Of a stretch of 43,585 nucleotides of DNA, positions 1 through 7,879 are shown piece by piece. Under the pieces are notes generated by a model. It ran no database searches. It was not told where the DNA came from and saw only the letters and a program-made list of their open reading frames with translations. The stretch's first letter is position 1. Each line of letters starts with the position of its first letter. The DNA is from Chloroflexota bacterium (GTDB lineage: Bacteria > Chloroflexota > Dehalococcoidia > Lucifugimonadales > Lucifugimonadaceae). Where the stretch lies: the NCBI GenBank assembly GCA_018650185.1, contig JABIGL010000180.1, positions 1 through 43,585 on the forward strand, given 5' to 3'. The translations under genes were made by a program, and so were the position numbers.

Positions 1-271
1 CCGGGCGTCGCCCGGCCAGTCAGTCAACACCCACCCTGAGGCTCTCGAAGGGTCCATATACCTGTCACCCTTCATCAGTGTCCTGGAACCTTCGAGATAC
101 CGGTAGTCACTGCTAGGACACCATTACTCGAAAGTAAGGTGTTGTGCGATGAATCGATTCCACCAGCACGAACGCGGGAGAATGGTTGAGGCCACACGTG
201 TCGCGGGCTGGTACCCGTTCTGAATCCACACTCATCGAGTAACTGGACCACACCGACATACCGTCGGAAGC
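1..271. other. Intergenic region with a palindromic repeat
   Basis: No gene is visible here. Bases 1-15 form a short perfect hairpin (CCGGGC-gtc-GCCCGG), without a T-run. Bases 32-53 hold a copy of the interspersed palindrome described in separate entries. The stretch lies downstream of the minus-strand mscS gene; no convincing terminator was found next to that gene's stop. Confidence 0.5.
32..53 (-). repeat. Interspersed extragenic palindrome, copy 1
   Basis: The arms ACCCT and AGGGT enclose the loop GAGGCTCTCGA. The same core in the opposite orientation is at 2390-2412 and 4094-4116, and an arm-changed version is at 40279-40299. It resembles the short CTTCGA...CTCAGG extragenic palindromes common in environmental bacterial genomes; no function is known to me. 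Confidence 0.7.
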
Positions 272-1918
272 TTATTCCTTGTCTCCTAGCCGACGGTGAT
301 GGTCGCTGTTTCCGTCCTTAGGGTCGTCCATTGGCGACATACGGCCAATGGAATCTGTCACCTTGGATTCGCCCTCATCTTGTCCGTTTTCTTCGTGTCG
401 ATCCTCTGCTTCATCTTCAAGGGCCTCGGTGAGCGTCGTGGGCTCGCCGGTTTTGTGATGCGAGATTACGAATTCAGTCGCGCGGGGTTCGATCTCCTCG
501 AATACTCGAGGTGCCTCATTTGGATCAAGAACAGATCCTCGTGGGTTCGCCACACCAGCGACACCAGGCCCCACAGGCCCTCCAACCACCTCATCCTCAG
601 GCTCGCCCTGTGCGACTTCTTCACGTTCTGTACGGATCGAATCCGCGGCAAGAGCTAGCTCGGCGAACTGTGCCTCACGTTGCTCTTGAGACGCGGTCTG
701 GGCCAACAAACTCTCGGCGGCATCAGTGGTGACGGACAAGTTGGCCCGGTTGCCAGGGGCTTCGCCCCAGTAGACCGTCTGGTGTGGGAACGGAATTTCG
801 ATGCCCTGTTCATCAAACCGGCGTTTGATCCTCCTCCTCAATTCACCCATGATTCCCCATTGGGTTAATGGACGACACACTCCGAGAACGCGAATCGTGA
901 TGCTTGAGTCGTCAAACGAATTAACACGCAGCACTTGGGGGGCTTCAGTCATCTGATCAGACCAATCAGGATCTTCAAAAACCTCTTGACCTACCTCATT
1001 CAATACTCGAATCGCGTGGTCCAAATCGGTGCGATAGGCGACGCCGACATCAAGCAATACTCTTGACCAATTTTTTGAGAAGTTCGTCGACACACTGATC
1101 TCGCCGTTAGGCACCACGTGAACACGTCCCTGCAAATCCCTGAGGACGGTTCTTCGGAGGCTGATCTCTTCAACTAGGCCCGCGATACTTGCGATTTCGA
1201 CTACATCACCGCGTCGATATTGGTTCTCACCGACAATGAAGAATCCAGCAATGAAATCCTTGACGAGAGATTGGGCGCCGAATCCCACAGCGATCCCCGC
1301 TATGCCAAAGCCAGCAAGCAGCGGGCCAACGGGCACACCGATCTCTGCGAGAACACTAAAGAGAGCGATAGCCCATATCAAAACCGCAACTGACCCTGCA
1401 AGGACGGACGCCAGCGTCGATGCTCGGGCTTGGGCTTCGTCGAGACCAGCGACTACGGTTCCGTCTGACTTCACGAATTGTCTGATCATTGGTGGTACAA
1501 ACCGCTGCAAAATTCGGGTACCGACGTAGGCGAGGAAAATGATCACGATGACCGGAAGCCCATGCGCCGCAAAAGAATCCCCGATTCTTTGGAGAGTCGC
1601 GACTAAGGCCTCGGTCGCTGGTCCTACATCCTTATCAAGAACTGCCATGATCCAAATGGTCGCTGGTGCGCCGATCAAGGCAATAAGAATTGGACCTTCG
1701 GCGGCGAATGCGACTATCGCCCTGCCACGCGATCCCACGACATCGAGCTCGACCTCATCCAAGGCCATCGCACCACGTTCGAGCACTTTGTGTAAATAGT
1801 GTCGGAGTAACAGCCACAAAACAACAGCGGAGACAGCTATCAACAGCGCCCAAATTCCGTCGTCAGCGAACCATGCAAGGAAGCTGCCATCTTCGGGGTG
1901 TCCAAACAGGGAACGCAT
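272..1918 (-). CDS. MscS-family mechanosensitive ion channel
   Basis: Small-conductance mechanosensitive channel of the inner membrane, releasing solutes during osmotic downshock. The 548-residue product has four or five predicted membrane segments: near residues 22-40, 70-93, 120-138 and a longer hydrophobic stretch around 168-215. The pore-lining helix and beta-domain entry show the family pattern (GFGIAGIAVGFGAQSLVKDF, then an RRGDVVEI segment and VVPNGEI). The region after about residue 385 is long, acidic and low in complexity, and is not part of the MscS fold; it may be a disordered cytoplasmic tail. The ATG at 1918 has only a weak AGGT upstream. The gene stands alone, divergent from the methyltransferase at 2463. 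The family call is firm; ion selectivity cannot be read from sequence. Confidence 0.93.
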   Translation of the reverse strand: MRSLFGHPEDGSFLAWFADDGIWALLIAVSAVVLWLLLRHYLHKVLERGAMALDEVELDVVGSRGRAIVAFAAEGPILIALIGAPATIWIMAVLDKDVGPATEALVATLQRIGDSFAAHGLPVIVIIFLAYVGTRILQRFVPPMIRQFVKSDGTVVAGLDEAQARASTLASVLAGSVAVLIWAIALFSVLAEIGVPVGPLLAGFGIAGIAVGFGAQSLVKDFIAGFFIVGENQYRRGDVVEIASIAGLVEEISLRRTVLRDLQGRVHVVPNGEISVSTNFSKNWSRVLLDVGVAYRTDLDHAIRVLNEVGQEVFEDPDWSDQMTEAPQVLRVNSFDDSSITIRVLGVCRPLTQWGIMGELRRRIKRRFDEQGIEIPFPHQTVYWGEAPGNRANLSVTTDAAESLLAQTASQEQREAQFAELALAADSIRTEREEVAQGEPEDEVVGGPVGPGVAGVANPRGSVLDPNEAPRVFEEIEPRATEFVISHHKTGEPTTLTEALEDEAEDRHEENGQDEGESKVTDSIGRMSPMDDPKDGNSDHHRRLGDKE

Positions 1919-2462
1919 GTATACCTATGTGACTCAACCATGTCGCTGCAATCGTGGGCGGGACGAGATGGTACTACATGGGAACGAACGAATATCAGCG
2001 ATGAGCTGGACGACTCCAAGTTCAGATTAGATCAGCTTGAGAGATTGGACCACTTTATCCCCGGGACCTGCTACGGCTCACGCTAGTGGCCTTTCTAAAA
2101 AGGGAACCCTTATTTGATCTGGTTTTCCTCCCCATTGCATACTTTATGCGTCGGGGGACAATCGACTCCCCTAATTTGATGTTGGGTGGAAACCTGTTGA
2201 GACAGTGGTCAGGCGCAAGTTACCCATTAAAGTGCGCGCCGGACAGATGGATGCCCGTCTGACGCGAAAAGAAGTAACCGGGCTCCTTCTACGACGTAAA
2301 GGTGGACCTTTCGGGAACCTCAACGTGGGTTGGGGTGAGGGGGCTACGGATCATCGATCCGCAGCCTTTCAGCGCGTGGTCGCACATCTCACCCTTCGAG
2401 AACCTCAGGGTGAGTTGTTTTGGGATAAGTTGAATTCGGTTCCACCCGGTTAAACTTCCCGG
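1919..2462. other. Divergent intergenic region with repeats
   Basis: This 544-bp gap separates mscS (-) from a methyltransferase (+). Open frames here are short and are explained by the repeats. It holds a small inverted repeat AAGGG-AA-CCCTT near 2100-2112, a weak promoter-like pair (TTGATC at 2114-2119 and CATACT at 2138-2143, 18-nt spacing), and the repeat cluster at 2327-2412. No RNA gene was recognised. Confidence 0.45.
2327..2412 (+). repeat. Composite repeat cluster upstream of methyltransferase pair
   Basis: Three units lie in a row: the 17-mer GGGTTGGGGTGAGGGGG at 2327-2343, a hairpin CGGATC-atc-GATCCG at 2347-2361, and the palindrome CCCTTCGAGAACCTCAGGG within 2390-2412. The identical 17-mer recurs at 4170-4186, again followed by a GATC-rich hairpin, and a near-identical palindrome is at 4094-4116. 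The two clusters frame the genes at 2463-4036. Confidence 0.75.
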
Positions 2463-3194
2463 ATGCACGACGACGGATACTTCAACGAATCCATAGCCGC
2501 GAAATACGACGATGACTCGGCCGAGAGGTTTGCGCCTGAGGTCGTCGAACCAGTCGTTGATTTCCTGGCTGAACTGGCGGGCGATGGTCGTGCGTTGGAG
2601 CTCGGCATCGGTACTGGACGCATCGCACTGCCACTGGCGCAACGTGGCGTATCAGTCCATGGCATCGAAATGTCGCAAGCAATGGTCGACCAGATGCGTG
2701 CAAAGCTCGGTGGCGAGGATATCGGCGTCACGATCGGTGACTTCGCTGCAACGCGCGTAGACGGCCAGTTCACCCTCGCCTACCTCGTGTTTAACACGAT
2801 CATGAACCTGACCACGCAGGAGGCCCAGACCGCCTGCTTCCGCAGCGTCTCAGCGCACCTCGAACCCGGGGGATGCTTCGTTATCGAGGTGATGACGCCA
2901 GAGATCCAGCAGCTCGCTCCCGGCGAGACCGTCCACAAGTTCAGGGAGGGCAATGAGCGGCAGGGTTTCGACGAATACGACATCGCAAACCAGGGCCTGA
3001 CATCCCACCACGTCACGCTTGTAGACGGGAATTGGGAGCGCCGCTCAATTCCCTTCCGGTACGTCTGGCCTGCAGAGCTAGACCTCATGGCGGAGCTGGC
3101 CGGAATGCAGTTTCGGGAGCGTTGGTCCGGGTGGAAACGGGAGCCCTTCACCAGCGATAGCAGACGCCTGGTCGCCGTATGGGAGAAGCTTTGA
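2463..3194 (+). CDS. Class I SAM-dependent methyltransferase
   Basis: A 243-residue Rossmann-fold methyltransferase; the substrate is unknown. The SAM site shows as ALELGIGTGRIALPLAQRG (motif I, about residues 44-62) followed by GIEMSQAMVDQMR (acidic motif II). A motif-IV-like FTLAYLVFNTIMNL replaces the usual D-V-V pattern, and EPGGCFVIEV follows. It starts at the ATG at 2463 with no strong ribosome site visible. A second, only distantly similar methyltransferase follows 92 bp later in the same direction, and the pair is framed by repeat clusters, which could mean that they moved as a unit. The methyltransferase call is strong; nothing in the context indicates the substrate. Confidence 0.88.
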   Translation: MHDDGYFNESIAAKYDDDSAERFAPEVVEPVVDFLAELAGDGRALELGIGTGRIALPLAQRGVSVHGIEMSQAMVDQMRAKLGGEDIGVTIGDFAATRVDGQFTLAYLVFNTIMNLTTQEAQTACFRSVSAHLEPGGCFVIEVMTPEIQQLAPGETVHKFREGNERQGFDEYDIANQGLTSHHVTLVDGNWERRSIPFRYVWPAELDLMAELAGMQFRERWSGWKREPFTSDSRRLVAVWEKL

Positions 3195-3286
3195 ACGCAT
3201 CAAACCAACGTTAAATCGCACATCGCCGTAATAAGCCGTTTCCACTCAAGCTAACTTCGGCAGAGAAAACTCAGGAGTAGATCCGG

Positions 3287-4036
3287 TTGCCTCAGAACAT
3301 TTACGACGATCCAACATTTTTCGCTGCGTACGACAGGATGCGGACACACGGAATCGCGCTCGCAGGGGCCTTAGAGGAACCGGCGATCCGCAGCCTGTTG
3401 CCAGACGTGACCGGTATGTCAGTCCTGGATCTTGGTTGCGGAACCGGAGTGATGTCACGGTGGCTGATCGAATCCGGCGCGGATCAAGTCACAGGCGTTG
3501 ACGTCTCAGAACTCATGCTTGCGAAGGCATCGGAACACCAAGATTCCCGGATCAGGTACATACATAAAGACGCCGAGAGTCTTGAGTTTCCGGAAGGCTC
3601 GTTTGACCTCGTGGTTAGCTCGCTGATGTTCCACTACATCGATGATTTGCAGCCTGTGCTGTCGAGTATTCGTCGCTGGCTGAAACCCGGCGGGCAACTC
3701 GTATTTTCAACCGAGCACCCGATTTATACGGCAGCGCAGGGCGTCCACGGTGATCAATGGGTCAAAGATGATTCCGGCAAGAACATGGCGTGGTTGGTAG
3801 ACGGGTACTCCAGCGAGGGAAAGCGTGTATCGACGTGGTGGGTGGACGGCGTAGTTCGTTATCACCGAACCGTCGCCACACTGGTCAACTGGCTCGTTGA
3901 ATCGGGATTCCATCTAACTCGAATGCTAGAACCGTATGCCACTGAAGAGGCAGAACGCGACCAGCCGCTTTTCCTCGATGAACGCAAGCGTCCCGTGTTC
4001 TTGTTCATCTCGGCATCTGCGGACGATGATTTGTAA
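3287..4036 (+). CDS. Class I SAM-dependent methyltransferase (UbiE/Methyltransf_11 type)
   Basis: A 249-residue methyltransferase of the small-molecule group. It begins at a TTG (3287) preceded by a good ribosome site, CAGGAG about 10 nt upstream. Motif I is VLDLGCGTGVMSRWL (residues 45-59), motif II is VTGVDVSELML, and the post-motifs are FDLVVSSLMFHYI and LKPGGQLVFSTEHP. The order H-Y-I-D-D and the late tryptophan-rich part (STWWVDGVVRYHRT) are typical of methyltransferases acting on small metabolites. The acceptor is not predictable. It follows the methyltransferase at 2463 and is followed by a repeat cluster and then a convergent aminotransferase. Confidence 0.9.
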   Translation: MPQNIYDDPTFFAAYDRMRTHGIALAGALEEPAIRSLLPDVTGMSVLDLGCGTGVMSRWLIESGADQVTGVDVSELMLAKASEHQDSRIRYIHKDAESLEFPEGSFDLVVSSLMFHYIDDLQPVLSSIRRWLKPGGQLVFSTEHPIYTAAQGVHGDQWVKDDSGKNMAWLVDGYSSEGKRVSTWWVDGVVRYHRTVATLVNWLVESGFHLTRMLEPYATEEAERDQPLFLDERKRPVFLFISASADDDL

Positions 4037-4093
4037 GTCTTGTTTGGGTTTGTCCGGGGAGAGACGAGGACCACGGGGCGTTTCTGCACGTCA

Positions 4094-4196
4094 CACCCTT
4101 CGAGAGCCTCAGGGTGGGTTCTTGCCTGACTGACGTGCCCGTTTTGCCCCCTCTCCCCTACGCGGGAGAGGGTTGGGGTGAGGGGGATCGTCGATC
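4094..4196 (+). repeat. Composite repeat cluster downstream of methyltransferase pair
   Basis: It contains the palindrome CCCTTCGAGAGCCTCAGGG (within 4094-4116), a strong 9-bp hairpin CCCTCTCCC/GGGAGAGGG (4149-4157 with 4164-4172, loop CTACGC), the 17-mer GGGTTGGGGTGAGGGGG (4170-4186) and a short GATCG-t-CGATC palindrome (4186-4196). The hairpin could also end transcription of either convergent neighbour, although it has no T-run. Confidence 0.75.
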
Positions 4197-4212
4197 GGCA
4201 GTCCGTCAGAGC

Positions 4213-5559
4213 TTACGCGTAACCCAGTCGACTGAGCACCGTTCGTACCGCACCAATCAGCCCGTCGATGTCCTCTTCCGTGTGTACTGAAGACACCGTT
4301 CCCTGGCAGCTTGGTGAGAGCAGGTAACCCTCATTCTGAAGGCCCAGGAACATCGCCCGGGTCATCGTCTTATCGTTGGTCATGGACGACCGATAATCGG
4401 TCACACGTTCCGGCGTGAACTGCAGGCACCACAGCGATTCCACACCCGTCACGCCCATCGGCGCTTCAACCTCGGCGATTAACGCGCGCAGCTTTTCGCG
4501 AATCACCCCGCCCATCCAACCGACGTACTCGTAAACCTCTGGGGTTGCCGCCTCAAGCGTTGCGACACCTGCCGCAGCGGTCATCGGGTTGCCGTTGAAG
4601 GTGCCTGCGTGCTGAACGCGTGGCGCACCGTTGCTGGGATCGTAGAGCGACATGATGTCGGCCCGACCGCCAAAGGCTCCGACCGGTAATCCGCCGCCGA
4701 TAACCTTGCCGAAAGTCGTTATATCTGGCGTCACGCCGTAGTGCTCCTGAGAGCCGCCGCGTGAGACCCGGAACGAGATCACCTCGTCAAAAATCAGGAC
4801 GATGCCAAGCTCGGCGGTTACGGCCCGTAACCCCTCAAGAAAACCCGGCTCGGCCGGAACGAAACCGTTGCGACCGTTAACCGGTTCCACGATCACGCAC
4901 GCCAGCTCTGACGCGTTTGCCCGGATGATCCGCTCGCAGTTCTCGATGTCGTTGATCGGCATCACCACAGCACCGTCCGTCACGTACGACGGGAGACCCT
5001 CGTAATCATCAAGTGCGTTCGGGTCGTTGGCGTCGCCCGCCAGATCAAGGTTGGGAGCGACGCTGACGGCAACCGAGTCATGCGTGCCGTGGTAGCCGCC
5101 CTCCATCTTGCCCAGCTTCTGGCGTCCGGTGAACGCACGAGCCGCCCGGATGGCGTTGAGAGTGGCCTCCGTGCCTGAGTTAACAAATCGAACCTGCTCG
5201 ACTGAGGGAACACGTTCAACGATGATCTCCGCCCAGCGGATCTGAGACGGTGACGGGCCCGGGTATGACCAGCCTTCAGACACCTGGTCCTGCATCGCCT
5301 TAACAACGTCTGGATTACGGTGCCCGACGATAAGGGTCGTCATGTTGTTGATGAAATCGGTCCGGACATTGCCGTCCGCGTCCGTGATGCTCACACCATC
5401 GCCGCCGACTATGTAGGCAGGATAGGGCGGCCAGTAGATCGAGTTCCGGGAGTCGCCGCCCGGGAGGTACTTTGATGCCTCAGCGTTGAGCGCCTGCGAC
5501 TTCGGATTTTTGGCGATGTAGGTGTCGATCTCGCGCTGAAGAGCGTCCTGCGTTGTCAT
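4213..5559 (-). CDS. Class III PLP aminotransferase, glutamate-1-semialdehyde aminomutase-like
   Basis: A 448-residue fold-type I PLP enzyme. It shows an N-terminal YLPGGDSRNS segment, the cofactor region VNSGTEATLNAIRAAR, VEPVNGRNGF, the IFDEVISFR aspartate, and the Schiff-base lysine in TFGKVIGGGLPVGAFGG. It aligns best with the HemL group, but the active-site surroundings and the absence of other haem genes make a catabolic or biosynthetic amine transaminase equally possible. The product would be cytosolic. The ATG at 5559 lies 105 bp after the sirtuin stop on the same strand, so recF, sirtuin and aminotransferase may be co-transcribed. The class is firm; the substrate is not known. Confidence 0.9.
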   Translation of the reverse strand: MTTQDALQREIDTYIAKNPKSQALNAEASKYLPGGDSRNSIYWPPYPAYIVGGDGVSITDADGNVRTDFINNMTTLIVGHRNPDVVKAMQDQVSEGWSYPGPSPSQIRWAEIIVERVPSVEQVRFVNSGTEATLNAIRAARAFTGRQKLGKMEGGYHGTHDSVAVSVAPNLDLAGDANDPNALDDYEGLPSYVTDGAVVMPINDIENCERIIRANASELACVIVEPVNGRNGFVPAEPGFLEGLRAVTAELGIVLIFDEVISFRVSRGGSQEHYGVTPDITTFGKVIGGGLPVGAFGGRADIMSLYDPSNGAPRVQHAGTFNGNPMTAAAGVATLEAATPEVYEYVGWMGGVIREKLRALIAEVEAPMGVTGVESLWCLQFTPERVTDYRSSMTNDKTMTRAMFLGLQNEGYLLSPSCQGTVSSVHTEEDIDGLIGAVRTVLSRLGYA

Positions 5560-5664
5560 GTACTGGACCCCGGAACTAAGCCCTGATGCGATCGCCGCTC
5601 GGCGCGCACGGGAATACTAACCCCAGCGGGGTCTCTTGCGTGGCCATTTTAGGAGATTCGTGGT

Positions 5665-6468
5665 CTAGTCCGGGTTCGAGTTCGGATGATGATCCATTAA
5701 CTGGGACAACAAGGCAGGCAGCGCGGTTCCCGCGGGTGCACGGATGACGACGTCACAGTCGGAACTCAGCCGCGTCTCAGAGGTGTTGATCTCGACCAAT
5801 TTAGCGCCGTTAGCTCGTGCGATTCTGGGCAGTCCACCTGCGGGCCTGACAGTGGATGAGCTTCCCACAACGAGGACGCAATCGGCCTTGTCCGTCTCGG
5901 CACGGGCATTAGCGAGCACTTTTGGCGGTATCGGTTCGCCAAACAGCACCGAGTCATATTTCACCGGACCGCCGCACAGTTCACATGGCGGGGCCGGTCG
6001 CCTGGCGAACAGATCAGGGCGTGGCGTGCGGTTCTCACACTCGACACACCTGAGGAAGCGTCTCGAACCGTGGATCTCTACGACGTTCTGCGTCCCGGCG
6101 TCGGAGTGAAGGCCGTCAATGTTCTGGGTGATGAGCGAACGCACAAATCCCGCGTGTTCCATCTCGACCAGTGCGATGTGGCCAGGATTTGGTTTCGCGT
6201 TTCGGACCGATTGGCGTAGCTCCGCCACCCACGGCTCAACGGTGCGTTCCATCTCACGCTTCCACCACCTATCGGGATCTTCCAGGAAGCTCTGGTATCC
6301 GTTTCCGGACGGTGTGCCGTGTTTGGTCCAGAGGCCCTCTGAACCCCGGAACGGTGGGATGCCGCTCTCGACTGAGACCCCGGCACCGGTCATAGCGACC
6401 ACGTACTCCGAAGACGAAATGAGACGTGCGGCGGCAACAAGGTCGGCGGAGATTTCAGCCTGAGTCAC
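5665..6468 (-). CDS. cobB: NAD-dependent protein deacylase, sirtuin (Sir2/CobB family)
   Basis: Removes acyl groups from protein lysines using NAD+. The 267-residue protein carries the full sirtuin set: GAGVSVESGIPPFRG (NAD-binding, residues about 28-42), TQNIDGLHSDAG, the catalytic histidine in VEIHGS, a zinc ribbon C-V-E-C ... C-E-L-C, then VLFGEPIP and VVGSSSTVRPAGGLP. It starts with GTG at 6468, preceded by AGGTGA. The gene begins inside the 3' end of recF (14-bp overlap), so the two are translationally linked. It is probably a regulator of metabolic enzymes such as acetyl-CoA synthetase; no such target lies nearby. Confidence 0.93.
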   Translation of the reverse strand: MTQAEISADLVAAARLISSSEYVVAMTGAGVSVESGIPPFRGSEGLWTKHGTPSGNGYQSFLEDPDRWWKREMERTVEPWVAELRQSVRNAKPNPGHIALVEMEHAGFVRSLITQNIDGLHSDAGTQNVVEIHGSRRFLRCVECENRTPRPDLFARRPAPPCELCGGPVKYDSVLFGEPIPPKVLANARAETDKADCVLVVGSSSTVRPAGGLPRIARANGAKLVEINTSETRLSSDCDVVIRAPAGTALPALLSQLMDHHPNSNPD

Positions 6469-7690
6469 GCGTCACCTGACCAGATTGAACGGTCATTCGT
6501 GTCGCACCGGACAAAAAGGAGTCCTCGACTCGGTCGAAATCGGTGGTCGTGATGAGGACCTGCTCGTAGGGGGCCACGTTCTCTAAAACGAGCCTGCGGC
6601 GTGATTCATCCAGTTCCGAGAGTACGTCGTCCAGTGCCAGGACGGGAGTCCGGCCCGTCGCTGAAGTGACAAACGCTCCTTCAGCGAGCCGTAGCGCCAG
6701 TGCGATGGTGCGGGCCTGTCCACGGGATGAGAACGTACCTGCGGGTTCGTCGTTCAGGCTCAGCGCAATCTCGTCTCGGTGCGGCCCGATCACGGTCTGG
6801 CCCTGGCCGACCTCACGCTGTCTCGCCGCGGTCAACGCCTCGCGCATTGTGGACATGAGGTCGATGGCGGATGCCGGGATCTCTTCGGGACCGTCCTCCG
6901 CCACCGCGGTAACTCGTGGCCGATAACGGACACCCAGCCTTTCGCGACCACCGGAAAGCGCCAGGTGCCGTGGAGCAGCCTCTTCAGCCAGACGCTCTAC
7001 TGCCCGTGTTCGCCGCTCGACAATCGCGGCGCCCTCGTTGACCAGCCTGTCGTCCCAGAACTCCAACTCGTCGGAGCCTACGCGCCCGTCACGCATCTGG
7101 CGGAGGAGGTGATTCCGTTGTGTCACTACACGCCCGTAACGCTGGATCATTTTTAGATACGCGGGATCGCTTTGCGAAATCAAGATATCGAGATAGCGCC
7201 TCCTTACGGATGGGCTACCGGTCACCAGTTCGATGTCCTCAGCGGAGAACGCAACCACGTTCACCGCTCCCACAAATTCGGACGCCGGTCGTTGGACGCC
7301 GTTGACCCGCAGTTCTTTCTTCACCGATGGGGCGGGTCTCGCGCCTCCGCTGCCGGGTTCCGGAGTACGGGGAATGACATCGAAATCGATCTGGGACTGA
7401 ACGGTCAGCTCCGCATCGCGCGCAATCCCGGCGATCTGCACGTGACCGCCGTTCTGCACAACGTCCCAGCCGAGAAGCTCACGATCGGACGAGGAGCGTG
7501 GTGACTTGGCGATGGCGACCATGTATATGGCCTCCATCAAGTTGCTCTTACCGTGCCCGTTTGGACCCTGGAACACCGTGATCCCGGGTTCTAGTTCGAG
7601 CGTGCATTCCGGGTAGTTCCGGAAGTTTGAAAGATTGAGTTTCGTGATGCGGATTTGGGAGGTCCCGGGTAGGAGCTGGTTTTTCTTCAT
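6455..7690 (-). CDS. recF: DNA replication and repair protein RecF
   Basis: An SMC-like ATPase that helps load RecA at single-strand gaps. Visible are the N-terminal KLNLSNFRNYPE segment, the Walker A GPNGHGKSN, the family signature GPHRDE, a FSSRGQART signature loop and Walker B LALDDVLSELDESRR. The reading frame is open up to 7762, but the extra 24 residues (cysteine- and serine-rich) do not look like RecF, so the ATG at 7690 (MKKNQLLPG) is preferred; AGGGA lies directly before it. Length from there is 411 residues, within or slightly above the family range. In many bacteria recF sits with dnaN and gyrB; here it heads a recF-sirtuin pair instead. Confidence 0.93.
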   Translation of the reverse strand: MKKNQLLPGTSQIRITKLNLSNFRNYPECTLELEPGITVFQGPNGHGKSNLMEAIYMVAIAKSPRSSSDRELLGWDVVQNGGHVQIAGIARDAELTVQSQIDFDVIPRTPEPGSGGARPAPSVKKELRVNGVQRPASEFVGAVNVVAFSAEDIELVTGSPSVRRRYLDILISQSDPAYLKMIQRYGRVVTQRNHLLRQMRDGRVGSDELEFWDDRLVNEGAAIVERRTRAVERLAEEAAPRHLALSGGRERLGVRYRPRVTAVAEDGPEEIPASAIDLMSTMREALTAARQREVGQGQTVIGPHRDEIALSLNDEPAGTFSSRGQARTIALALRLAEGAFVTSATGRTPVLALDDVLSELDESRRRLVLENVAPYEQVLITTTDFDRVEDSFLSGATRMTVQSGQVTRDSG

Positions 7691-7879
7691 TCCCTGCGGG
7701 GCGGATGAGCCCAGGTGAAGCGAGATGGACTCACACTCACACGGAGGCACGGATTTTAGCACCGGCGTCCCCGTATGAATCCACCAGCGTCACACAGGCA
7801 TCGCGAATCGATTCACCCACATCTAACCGAGCAGATCAATACAAAACGGCAACTCATCAGGGCGTAGCAAAGGAAGCGA

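Noticed and set aside
2205-2453. Small plus-strand frame before the first methyltransferase
   Set aside because: It is built from the repeat cluster (T-L-R-E-P-Q-G appears again in a frame at 3936-4133, from the other copy of the repeat); there is no protein-like composition.
4149-4186. CRISPR-like or phage attachment repeat
   Set aside because: Only a hairpin plus G-rich tail of a kind widely seen between genes; no regular spacing, no cas genes, no integrase.
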